NCBI GenBank assembly: GCA_030614505.1
Contig: JAUWTX010000115.1
Coordinates: 1 to 6,696, forward strand
Source: Desulfuromonadales bacterium
GTDB taxonomy: Bacteria > Desulfobacterota > Desulfuromonadia > Desulfuromonadales > BM103
Length of the DNA stretch: 6,696 bases
Reading direction: 5' to 3'
The position numbers and the translations under genes were made by a program. Shown here in pieces: positions 1-4,716 of the stretch (the stretch's first letter is position 1; each line of letters starts with the position of its first letter). The notes beneath the pieces were generated by a model. It was not told the DNA's origin and ran no database searches. It was given only the letters and a program-made list of their open reading frames with translations.

Positions 1-180
1 GGCATCGGTGACATCAAGGGGGCGTTTGTCGGCGGCTTCCTGCTCGGCTTCATCGAGGTGGGCGTAGTCACGGTCTTCCCCTCGACCTACCGAGACCTGT
101 TCGCCTTCACCATCCTGCTGCTGATTCTGTGGATGAAGCCCTCCGGGCTGTTCGGCATTCCTCAGTCGACCAAGATATAG
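1..180 (+). CDS. livH: LivH branched-chain amino-acid ABC transporter permease, C-terminal fragment
   Basis: The first 59 codons in frame 1 end at TAG 178-180 and continue from a gene that starts upstream of the window. The fragment begins GIGDIKGAFVGGFLLGF, a glycine-rich stretch leading into membrane helices, and closes with LLLILWMKPSGLFG, the usual tail of LivH permeases (membrane segment, then a K/R-PSGLFG end). LivH is one of the two inner-membrane permeases of the high-affinity Leu/Ile/Val uptake system and pairs with LivM. The identity rests on this tail and on livM-livG-livF following directly in the standard order. The start codon and most of the protein are not visible, so nothing can be said about its own promoter. 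Confidence 0.85.
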   Translation, partial: GIGDIKGAFVGGFLLGFIEVGVVTVFPSTYRDLFAFTILLLILWMKPSGLFGIPQSTKI

Positions 181-196
181 GTTGGGAGATAAAGAT

Positions 197-1267
197 ATGC
201 AAAAATACTCTCTCAACATGCTGCTGGTCGTCTTCGCTATCGGGCTACTGTTCGCCGCTCATTTCCGCATCATCGACGGCTACATTCAGATTGTTGTCAT
301 GACCATCGGCATCAACATCATGATGTCCACCAGCTTGAATCTGGTCAACGGCAACATGGGCGAATTTACCTGTGGCCACGCGGCCTTCATGTGCGTGGGC
401 GCCTATATCTCGTCAATCCTCTCAGTTTTCTGTTTCGGTACCAAGTTTGGCGACCCGCTGCTGCCCGCTGCCTCAGTGGTGATTGTTTTCCCCATCATCG
501 TGCTGATCGGCGGGGCTGCAGCGGCCGTCTCCTCGCTGCTTGTGTCAATTCCTTCGTTCAAAACCCGTGACGACTATCTGGCGATCATTTCCATCGCCGT
601 CAACTACATGATCATCTCGGCCATAGAGAACATGGATTTCGTCGGCGGGTCGCGCGGTTTTCAGGGGATGAAGGATACTGTCTGGGCGATGGTCGACATC
701 TTTGATGGCCCATGGATGCTTTTCTGGGTAATCAACTTCACCGTCTTCTCGGTCTGGGTAATCCGACGCTTCATCTCCTCTACCTATGGCAAGGGCGTCA
801 ACGCCATCTGTCAGGACGAGGTAGCGGCCGAGATCATGAGCGTCAACACCAACAAGATCAAGATCATCAACTTCATGGTCGCCGCCGGTCTGGCGGGATG
901 CGCGGGCGGTCTTTACGCCCACATCATCGGCTACGTGAACCCGCAGTCCTTCAATATTCTCAAATCGACTGAGGCTCTGGTCATGGTTTATCTCGGCGGC
1001 ATGGGTTCTCTGTCCGGCGCTATCATTTCCGCTATTATCTTCACCGGGCTGTTGGAAGTGCTCCGCTCACAGGCGATCATCGATGGCCTGCTCTCACCGA
1101 TCACCTTTATGTTTCCCGACTGGGAACCTTCAGCAGGCGTCATCAAGTGGGTTATAATCCCGCTGCTACTGATCATTGTGATGCAGTTCCGCTCCGAAGG
1201 AATCATGGGCAATCGGGAATTGGGAGATGTCTTCCCCAAACTGAAGAAATTTTACAGGTTTAAATGA
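197..1267 (+). CDS. livM: LivM branched-chain amino-acid ABC transporter permease
   Basis: This is the second inner-membrane permease of the Liv uptake system. From ATG 197 it is 356 aa, a normal LivM length. It is strongly hydrophobic, with many membrane segments. Residues 50-64 (VNGNMGEFTCGHAAF) match the family signature NGxxGxxSxGHAAF, here with Cys at position 59. Around residues 205-235 lies the cytoplasmic EAA-type loop (DEVAAEIMSVN, then FMVAAGLAGCAGGLYA), which docks on the ATPases. The basic tail KLKKFYRFK is probably cytoplasmic. An in-frame TTG at 182 would add five residues, but GGGAGA at 184-189 is well spaced for ATG 197 and not for the TTG, so 197 is preferred. The gene starts 16 bp after livH and overlaps livG by 4 bases. 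Family assignment is secure; substrate range beyond Leu/Ile/Val-type hydrophobic amino acids cannot be read from sequence. Confidence 0.93.
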   Translation: MQKYSLNMLLVVFAIGLLFAAHFRIIDGYIQIVVMTIGINIMMSTSLNLVNGNMGEFTCGHAAFMCVGAYISSILSVFCFGTKFGDPLLPAASVVIVFPIIVLIGGAAAAVSSLLVSIPSFKTRDDYLAIISIAVNYMIISAIENMDFVGGSRGFQGMKDTVWAMVDIFDGPWMLFWVINFTVFSVWVIRRFISSTYGKGVNAICQDEVAAEIMSVNTNKIKIINFMVAAGLAGCAGGLYAHIIGYVNPQSFNILKSTEALVMVYLGGMGSLSGAIISAIIFTGLLEVLRSQAIIDGLLSPITFMFPDWEPSAGVIKWVIIPLLLIIVMQFRSEGIMGNRELGDVFPKLKKFYRFK

Positions 1268-2064
1268 TGGCACAGACACAAATACAAACAGAATCGACGC
1301 CAGTCCTTGAAGTACGCGGCTTGACCCAGCGCTTCGGCGGTCTGAAAGCGCTCAAAGACTTCAATGTCACACTGATGCCGGGAGAGCTCTGCGGACTGAT
1401 CGGTCCCAACGGCGCTGGAAAAACGACGGTCTTTAACCTGGTCAGTGGCTTCTATCAGCCGACCGAGGGGCAGATTCTTGTCGACGGCAACCCTACCGCC
1501 GGACTCAGACCGCACAAGGTCACCGCCCTAGGTGTGGCCCGCACCTTTCAAAACATCCGCCTCTGGAACGACATGACGGTGCTAGATAATATCCGCGTCG
1601 CACAGCACAATCAACTCGGCTACGGTTTTTTCCATGCCATTGCCCGCAGCAAACGCTATCAGGCGAGAGAGGAGCAGGTCACCAAAGAGGCCGAAGAACT
1701 GCTCGACGTCTTCGATCTGAAACGCTACGCTGAAGAGCTACCGAAGAACCTGCCCTACGGCACCCAGCGCAAGCTGGAGATCGCCCGCGCGCTATCGAGC
1801 CACCCGAAACTGCTGCTGCTCGACGAACCGGCCGCCGGGCTCAACTCGGCCGACGCGAAAGATCTGATTCGGCTGATACGCTGGATCCACGATACCTTTG
1901 ACGTGACCATTTGGATGATCGAGCACCACATGGACGTTATGATGGAACTCGCCACGCAGATCAAGGTAATCGACTTCGGTGAAACCATAGCCGATGGCAA
2001 CCCGGAACAGATCCGCAACCATCCCACGGTCATCACCGCCTACCTGGGAGATGATAATATCTGA
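1264..2064 (+). CDS. livG: LivG branched-chain amino-acid ABC transporter ATP-binding protein
   Basis: This is one of two cytoplasmic ATPases driving the Liv importer. It is 266 aa, typical for LivG. Visible motifs are Walker A GPNGAGKTT (47-55), Q-loop RTFQN (Gln96), an ABC signature in the LivG form LPYGTQRKLEIARAL (163-177), Walker B LLLLDEP (183-189) and switch His221 in IEHHMD. Most LivG proteins have EHD where this one has EHH, a minor change. The long insert after the Q-loop (about 115-160) and the C-terminal segment (GETIADGNPEQIRNHPTVITAYLG) are also LivG features. The start is ATG 1264 in ATGATG, overlapping the livM stop as ATGA; ATG 1267 is a possible alternative. CAGG at 1255-1258 is a modest Shine-Dalgarno, so coupling to livM translation is likely. 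Confidence 0.95.
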   Translation: MMAQTQIQTESTPVLEVRGLTQRFGGLKALKDFNVTLMPGELCGLIGPNGAGKTTVFNLVSGFYQPTEGQILVDGNPTAGLRPHKVTALGVARTFQNIRLWNDMTVLDNIRVAQHNQLGYGFFHAIARSKRYQAREEQVTKEAEELLDVFDLKRYAEELPKNLPYGTQRKLEIARALSSHPKLLLLDEPAAGLNSADAKDLIRLIRWIHDTFDVTIWMIEHHMDVMMELATQIKVIDFGETIADGNPEQIRNHPTVITAYLGDDNI

Positions 2065-2789
2065 TGCTTCTGCAAGTCGAAAATCTCGAAGTTAAATACG
2101 GCAATATCCAGGCTTTGCACGGGATCAGCTTTCATGTGAATGAGGGCGAAATCGTGACCCTGATCGGTGCCAACGGTGCCGGAAAGACCACCAGTCTTCA
2201 CACCATTACCCGCTTACCTCCGCCTGAAGCTCCGCGTGTTATTGCCGGGGATATCAAGTTTCAGGGTGAGTCGATCCTCAAGACCAAGCCAAGCGATGTG
2301 GTCAAAGAACTGCACCTGGCTCTCTCTCCTGAAGGGCGGCGGATTTTCGGTAACCTGACGGTTATGGAAAATCTAAAGATAGCGACTTATGCCCGCGAGA
2401 AGGATGCCGATCTGGATGCAGAATATGAGCGGATTTTTGATCTTTTTCCACGCCTGCACGAGCGTCGCAAGCAGCGCAGCGAATCTCTTTCTGGAGGTGA
2501 GCAGCAGATGCTCGCCGTTGGCCGCGCCCTGATGACCGGCTGTAACTTTCTGCTCCTCGATGAACCCTCGATGGGCCTGGCGCCAGTGCTAAAGTACGAG
2601 TTGTTCCGTAAGCTCAAGCAGTTGAATGAAGAAGGGATGACCATTCTTCTAGTTGAGCAAAATGCAAACCTGGCCCTCCACTTAGCCCACCGAGGTTATG
2701 TTCTTGATACTGGCAATATTGTTGCCGAGGGGACCAGCGAGGAATTGTTGGGGAATCCTGAGGTTAAGAAAGCCTACCTGGGTGGCTAA
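2064..2789 (+). CDS. livF: LivF branched-chain amino-acid ABC transporter ATP-binding protein
   Basis: This is the second Liv ATPase, expected to pair with LivG beneath LivH/LivM. It is 241 aa, near the usual family length. Motifs are Walker A GANGAGKTT (35-43), the LivF-typical SPEGRRIFGNLTVMENL (88-104), ABC signature LSGGEQQMLAVGRAL (142-156), Walker B FLLLDEPSMGLAP (162-174) and LLVEQNANLAL (195-205). In that last motif Gln-Asn stands where most ABC ATPases have the switch His, which is normal for LivF. The C-terminus (EGTSEELLGNPEVKKAYLGG) is the standard LivF ending. ATG 2064 shares one base with the livG stop (TGATG). The nearest purine run, GGGAGA at 2046-2051, is rather far upstream, so translation may depend on coupling to livG. 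This is the last gene of the operon. Confidence 0.95.
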   Translation: MLLQVENLEVKYGNIQALHGISFHVNEGEIVTLIGANGAGKTTSLHTITRLPPPEAPRVIAGDIKFQGESILKTKPSDVVKELHLALSPEGRRIFGNLTVMENLKIATYAREKDADLDAEYERIFDLFPRLHERRKQRSESLSGGEQQMLAVGRALMTGCNFLLLDEPSMGLAPVLKYELFRKLKQLNEEGMTILLVEQNANLALHLAHRGYVLDTGNIVAEGTSEELLGNPEVKKAYLGG

Positions 2790-2821
2790 GTGCACACGTC
2801 TCTCCAACCTCACAATGCTAA

Positions 2822-2876
2822 TTGCTAAAGCATCTGCATTCGCTTTTTCTCGCTGCAATATAAGCCATTTTAGCAA
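2822..2876. repeat. Imperfect inverted repeat downstream of livF
   Basis: TTGCTAAA (2822-2829) and TTTAGCAA (2869-2876) are perfect 8-bp inverted arms separated by 39 bases. The arms are AT-rich, the loop is long and no clean U-tract follows, so this is at best a weak end-of-operon hairpin. It is the only symmetry seen in 2790-2930 and no gene is supported there. Confidence 0.3.
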
Positions 2877-2938
2877 AACCATATTTTCACTGCCAAACTT
2901 CCTGTTTTTTAATCCTCTCTCAATATAGTCGAAAAAGC

Positions 2939-2966
2939 TTGATATTTTAGTAGCTTTGGCTATCCT
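2939..2966 (+). promoter_or_regulatory. Candidate sigma-70 promoter for the 55-aa small gene
   Basis: TTGATA (2939-2944, five of six to the -35 consensus) is followed 16 bases later by TATCCT (2961-2966, four of six to the -10 consensus). The stretch is AT-rich and lies about 40 bases ahead of the start codon at 3007, giving a short leader. No experimental support; other AT-rich hexamers nearby could also serve. Confidence 0.4.
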
Positions 2967-3006
2967 ATTAGATATATGACGTATTTATTGCGGAAAGGAG
3001 AGTGCC

Positions 3007-3174
3007 ATGCAAAATAGCCAGGACGATAAATCAGGCAAGGAAAAGTTCTCCGACAAGGTGCCTAACTTCACCAAACCGGTCTGGGGAGATTTTGAGATGT
3101 CGTGCGAAGAATGTAAATTCAACGATCAGGATATTGACACCTTCCCCTGCGCTAAGTGTCACACACGTCACTAA
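3007..3174 (+). CDS. Small four-cysteine (CxxC...CxxCH) protein of unknown function
   Basis: A 55-aa reading frame starts at ATG 3007 and stops at TAA 3172-3174. AAGGAG at 2995-3000 sits six bases upstream, one of the best Shine-Dalgarno sites in the window, and a strong terminator follows 26 bases after the stop. This looks like a genuine single-gene unit. The N-terminal third is hydrophilic and charged (MQNSQDDKSGKEKFSDK), with no signal peptide or membrane segment. It is followed by PNFTKPVWGDFEMS, then Cys33-x2-Cys36 (CEEC), eleven residues, and Cys48-x2-Cys51-His52 (CAKCH), ending TRH. Two CxxC pairs in this spacing suggest a small zinc ribbon or other metal-binding knuckle. The CxxCH could be a haem c motif, but without an export signal that is unlikely. 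I do not recognise the family. The overlapping longer frame from 3002 looks like a shadow. Confidence 0.8.
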   Translation: MQNSQDDKSGKEKFSDKVPNFTKPVWGDFEMSCEECKFNDQDIDTFPCAKCHTRH

Positions 3175-3200
3175 ACAATCCAGTAACCATCGTACGATAG

Positions 3201-3240
3201 AAAAGGTCTCTGCCAGATTACCGGCGGAGGCCTTTTCTCT
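3201..3240 (+). terminator. Intrinsic terminator after the 55-aa gene
   Basis: The left arm AAAAGGTCTCTGCC (3201-3214) pairs over all 14 positions with the right arm GGCGGAGGCCTTTT (3223-3236), including two G-U pairs. The loop is 8 bases. The right arm ends in TTTT and runs into TCTCTT. The A-run opposite the T-run means it could also work for transcription from the other side, but no gene faces it from downstream. Confidence 0.85.
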
Positions 3241-3259
3241 TGTCAGTCATAATCTGACA
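3241..3259. repeat. Short palindrome between terminator and cysK promoter
   Basis: TGTCAG (3241-3246) and CTGACA (3254-3259) are perfect inverted 6-mers around a 7-base centre, directly after the terminator T-tract and about 70 bases before the cysK promoter candidate. It could be a protein-binding site or chance; nothing else is visible in 3260-3310. Confidence 0.25.
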
Positions 3260-3329
3260 GCACATCCTAATATCACCTACAAAACATACACACGCTACAG
3301 TTATTTGTGCAATTTAACATAAATTATAC

Positions 3330-3358
3330 TTGACTGTTATGCTATGTTTTTATATGGT
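3330..3358 (+). promoter_or_regulatory. Candidate cysK promoter, possibly with an Rrf2-type operator
   Basis: TTGACT (3330-3335, five of six) lies 17 bases before TATGGT (3353-3358, four of six), in a very AT-rich stretch 53 bases ahead of the cysK start. A second arrangement, TTAACA (3314-3319) with TATGCT (3338-3343), is also possible. The sequence ATACTTGACT over the -35 resembles the left half of the IscR-type (Rrf2 family) binding motif, and a related TTGACT block precedes metI. Regulation by an Rrf2 protein is inference only. Confidence 0.5.
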
Positions 3359-3411
3359 TTTAAAAGGCACATATATTACAGTGTTTCACTCAAGAACATA
3401 AGGAGCTTACC

Positions 3412-4368
3412 GTGAGCCAGATTTACAAGGACAACTCACTTTCGATCGGACGTACGCCACTGGTTCGCCTGAATCGTGTCGGAGCAGATGGCGGCGCCAC
3501 AATTCTGGGCAAAATCGAGGGACGCAATCCATCCTATTCGGTCAAATGCCGCATCGGCGCTTCGATGATCTGGGATGCAGAAGAGAAAGGCTTGCTCAGC
3601 CCGGGACGGGACCTGATCGAACCGACCAGCGGCAATACGGGGATAGCCCTCGCCTTTGTTGCGGCAGCACGCGGCATCCCGATCACTTTGACCATGCCGG
3701 AAACGATGAGTGTTGAACGCCGCAAGGTTCTCAAGGCTTTCGGTGCAAACCTGATTTTAACACCTGGCGCCAAGGGTATGGGCGGTGCGATCGCAGAAGC
3801 AGAAGCCATTGCCGCAGGCGACCCGGAGCGTTATTTTTTGCCACACCAGTTTAAAAACCCGGCGAACCCGGCCATCCATTTAAAAACTACCGGGCCTGAA
3901 ATCTGGGATGATACCGATGGAGATATTGATGTTCTTGTTTCCGGGGTCGGCACCGGTGGTACAATTACCGGGGTCTCACGATACTTCAAGGAAGTTCGCG
4001 GCAAACAAATCCTCTCGGTAGCAGTAGAACCGGAGGACAGCCCGGTGATCACCCAGAAGCTTGCCGGTGAGATACTGCAGCCCGGTCCTCACAAGATCCA
4101 AGGGATCGGTGCCGGATTTATCCCCGACACCCTCGATCTGGACTTGGTTGACCGCGTTGAACAGGTCGGTAACGACGAGTCCATTGAATACGCCCTGCGC
4201 CTGGGTCGCGAAGAAGGTATTATTGCCGGTATCTCCAGTGGAGCGGCTGCAGCAGTTGCGGCAAGACTTGCGGCACAGCCGGAATTCAAGGGTAAAACCA
4301 TCGTTGCAATCCTGCCGGATTCCGGAGAACGTTATCTTACCAGCGTACTTTATGAGGGGATTGACTGA
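3412..4368 (+). CDS. cysK: Cysteine synthase A (O-acetylserine sulfhydrylase)
   Basis: The 318-aa product makes L-cysteine from O-acetyl-L-serine and sulfide in the cytoplasm, using PLP (fold type II, usually a dimer). The PLP lysine is Lys45 in NPSYSVKCRIGA. The substrate-binding loop is TSGNTG (72-77), the PLP-phosphate loop GVGTGGT (178-184), and Ser276 in GISSGAA is placed to contact the pyridine nitrogen. Text such as NSLSIGRTPLVRLNR, LTMPETMSVERRK and GPHKIQGIGAGFIP follows E. coli-type CysK closely, so CysK is favoured over CysM or cystathionine beta-synthase. Start is GTG 3412 with AAGGAG at 3400-3405, six bases away; there is no competing ATG with a ribosome site. It has its own promoter candidate and no clear terminator after it, so some transcripts may enter the metI leader, where the riboswitch would act on them too. 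Its cysteine can feed MetI downstream. Confidence 0.95.
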   Translation: MSQIYKDNSLSIGRTPLVRLNRVGADGGATILGKIEGRNPSYSVKCRIGASMIWDAEEKGLLSPGRDLIEPTSGNTGIALAFVAAARGIPITLTMPETMSVERRKVLKAFGANLILTPGAKGMGGAIAEAEAIAAGDPERYFLPHQFKNPANPAIHLKTTGPEIWDDTDGDIDVLVSGVGTGGTITGVSRYFKEVRGKQILSVAVEPEDSPVITQKLAGEILQPGPHKIQGIGAGFIPDTLDLDLVDRVEQVGNDESIEYALRLGREEGIIAGISSGAAAAVAARLAAQPEFKGKTIVAILPDSGERYLTSVLYEGID

Positions 4369-4410
4369 GACATTCCTACAGAGAAACAAAAGATTAACGA
4401 CCGCCAATTA

Positions 4411-4441
4411 TTACTTTAATGGTTGACTTTTGTCGTATAAT
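4411..4441 (+). promoter_or_regulatory. Candidate promoter of the metI leader
   Basis: A perfect -10 hexamer TATAAT (4436-4441) lies about 38 bases before the riboswitch, so a transcript starting near 4448 would contain the whole aptamer. The matching -35 is unclear: TTACTT (4411-4416) has a 19-base spacer and TTTAAT (4415-4420) a 15-base spacer. TTGACT (4423-4428) is too close to that -10 and would need a poorer -10 (TATCTC at 4446-4451). TTGACT may instead be an operator, since a similar block precedes cysK. It also has an inverted partner, AGTCAA, at 4455-4460. Confidence 0.55.
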
Positions 4442-4478
4442 TCTTTATCTCTGTAGTCAAATAGTTGCTTAACAGCAG

Positions 4479-4607
4479 CGTCTTTATCAAGAGTGGTGGA
4501 GGGACAGGCCCTATGAAACCACAGCAACCGACCCGCCGCAGCTTTGTGCGAAGGAGGGTGACAGGTGCTAATTCCTGCCCCGGGTTTTTCGGGGAAAGAT
4601 GGGGACG
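4479..4607 (+). promoter_or_regulatory. SAM-I (S-box) riboswitch aptamer
   Basis: The RNA binds S-adenosylmethionine and controls metI. P1 is CGTCTTTATC (4479-4488) with GATGGGGACG (4598-4607): ten continuous pairs, three of them G-U. The conserved core is present in order: AAGAGTGGTGGAGGGAC, then GGCCC, TATGAAACCAC and AGCAACC, then GGTGCTAATTCC, with AAAGATG closing. P2 forms from GTGGT/ACCAC and GGG/CCC, P3 includes ACCC/GGGT and CGCA/TGCG, and P4 is CCCCG/CGGGG around GGTTTTT. One base differs from the common form: the P2 loop reads ACAGGCCC rather than ACUGGCCC, which costs the outer pseudoknot pair with GCUA. S-box RNAs usually lie ahead of methionine genes and switch them off when SAM is abundant, which suits metI here. 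This aptamer, the promoter and the elements below fill most of the 348-bp gap 4369-4716; 4369-4410 shows nothing further. Confidence 0.96.
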
Positions 4608-4649
4608 GAGCTTCGAGGACTGATATTATTGTCTCTCCAGGCCCCTTCT
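4597..4649 (+). promoter_or_regulatory. Proposed antiterminator of the S-box leader
   Basis: The 3' strand of P1 and its flank can pair with the 5' arm of the terminator: AGA 4597-4599 with TCT 4647-4649, GGGG 4601-4604 with CCCC 4642-4645, C4606 with G4640, and GGAG 4607-4610 with CTCC 4635-4638, with a T-T mismatch and small bulges between. This structure excludes both P1 and the terminator, as expected for the SAM-free state of an S-box. It was found by eye, not by energy calculation. Confidence 0.55.
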
Positions 4650-4705
4650 CACAAACCTGAGAAGGGGCTTTCATTATTGTTTCTCCGGGCCCCTTCTCAC
4701 CAACC
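4625..4705 (+). repeat. Direct duplication of the terminator 5' arm in the metI leader
   Basis: Two 33-base copies lie at 4625-4657 and 4673-4705, 48 bases apart start to start, identical at 30 of 33 positions (differences at the 9th, 15th and 29th base). Each begins ATTATTGT and contains GGCCCCTTCTCAC then AACC. What follows each copy is also related: GAGAAGG after the first (the terminator 3' arm) and GAGGAGG after the second (the metI Shine-Dalgarno). This looks like a tandem duplication of a 48-base unit. Confidence 0.85.
4639..4680 (+). terminator. Riboswitch-controlled intrinsic terminator before metI
   Basis: GCCCCTTCTCA (4641-4651) and TGAGAAGGGGC (4658-4668) form a perfect 11-bp stem around CAAACC. 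Two further pairs (G4640-T4669, A4639-T4670) extend it. The 3' side runs into TTTCATTATTGTTT, a T-rich but interrupted tail. Its position 31 bases after the aptamer fits the SAM-bound OFF state. Confidence 0.9.
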
Positions 4706-4712
4706 GAGGAGG
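4692..4712 (+). promoter_or_regulatory. Hairpin that can hide the metI ribosome-binding site
   Basis: CCTTCTC (4692-4698) pairs over seven positions, one of them T-G, with GAGGAGG (4706-4712), leaving a 7-base loop ACCAACC. GAGGAGG is the metI Shine-Dalgarno, four bases from ATG 4717. The same CCTTCTC lies within GCCCCTTCTCA (4689-4699), which is perfectly complementary to the terminator 3' arm at 4658-4668. The two pairings exclude each other, so the accessibility of the ribosome site may depend on whether the terminator has formed. Pairing is seen in sequence; function is inferred. Confidence 0.55.
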
Positions 4713-4716
4713 TCAG

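Noticed and set aside
182..196. TTG at 182 as the livM start
   Set aside because: GGGAGA at 184-189 lies downstream of the TTG and is correctly spaced for ATG 197. The five extra residues GDKDM-like look like translated leader.
2655..2663. LivF lacks the switch histidine (VEQN instead of a His motif)
   Set aside because: Gln-Asn at this point is the usual LivF sequence, not a defect. The same holds for the LPYGTQ signature of LivG.
2816..2929. Small 37-codon frame after livF
   Set aside because: No ribosome-binding site before the ATG, and the composition is that of AT-rich spacer.
2790..2940. Intrinsic terminator for the liv operon
   Set aside because: The only symmetry (2822-2829 with 2869-2876) has a 39-base loop and no U-tract. 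I list it as a weak repeat, not as a terminator.
3148..3162. CAKCH as a haem c attachment motif, making the small protein a cytochrome
   Set aside because: There is no signal peptide, only one CxxCH, and the first pair is CEECK without His. Cytochrome c maturation happens outside the cytoplasm, so a zinc-ribbon-like site is more likely. Not fully excluded.
3002..3322. 106-aa open frame overlapping the small-protein gene
   Set aside because: It lacks a well-spaced ribosome site, reads straight through the 3201-3240 terminator and has low-complexity, unstructured content. The 3007 frame in another register has the Shine-Dalgarno and a sensible Cys motif.
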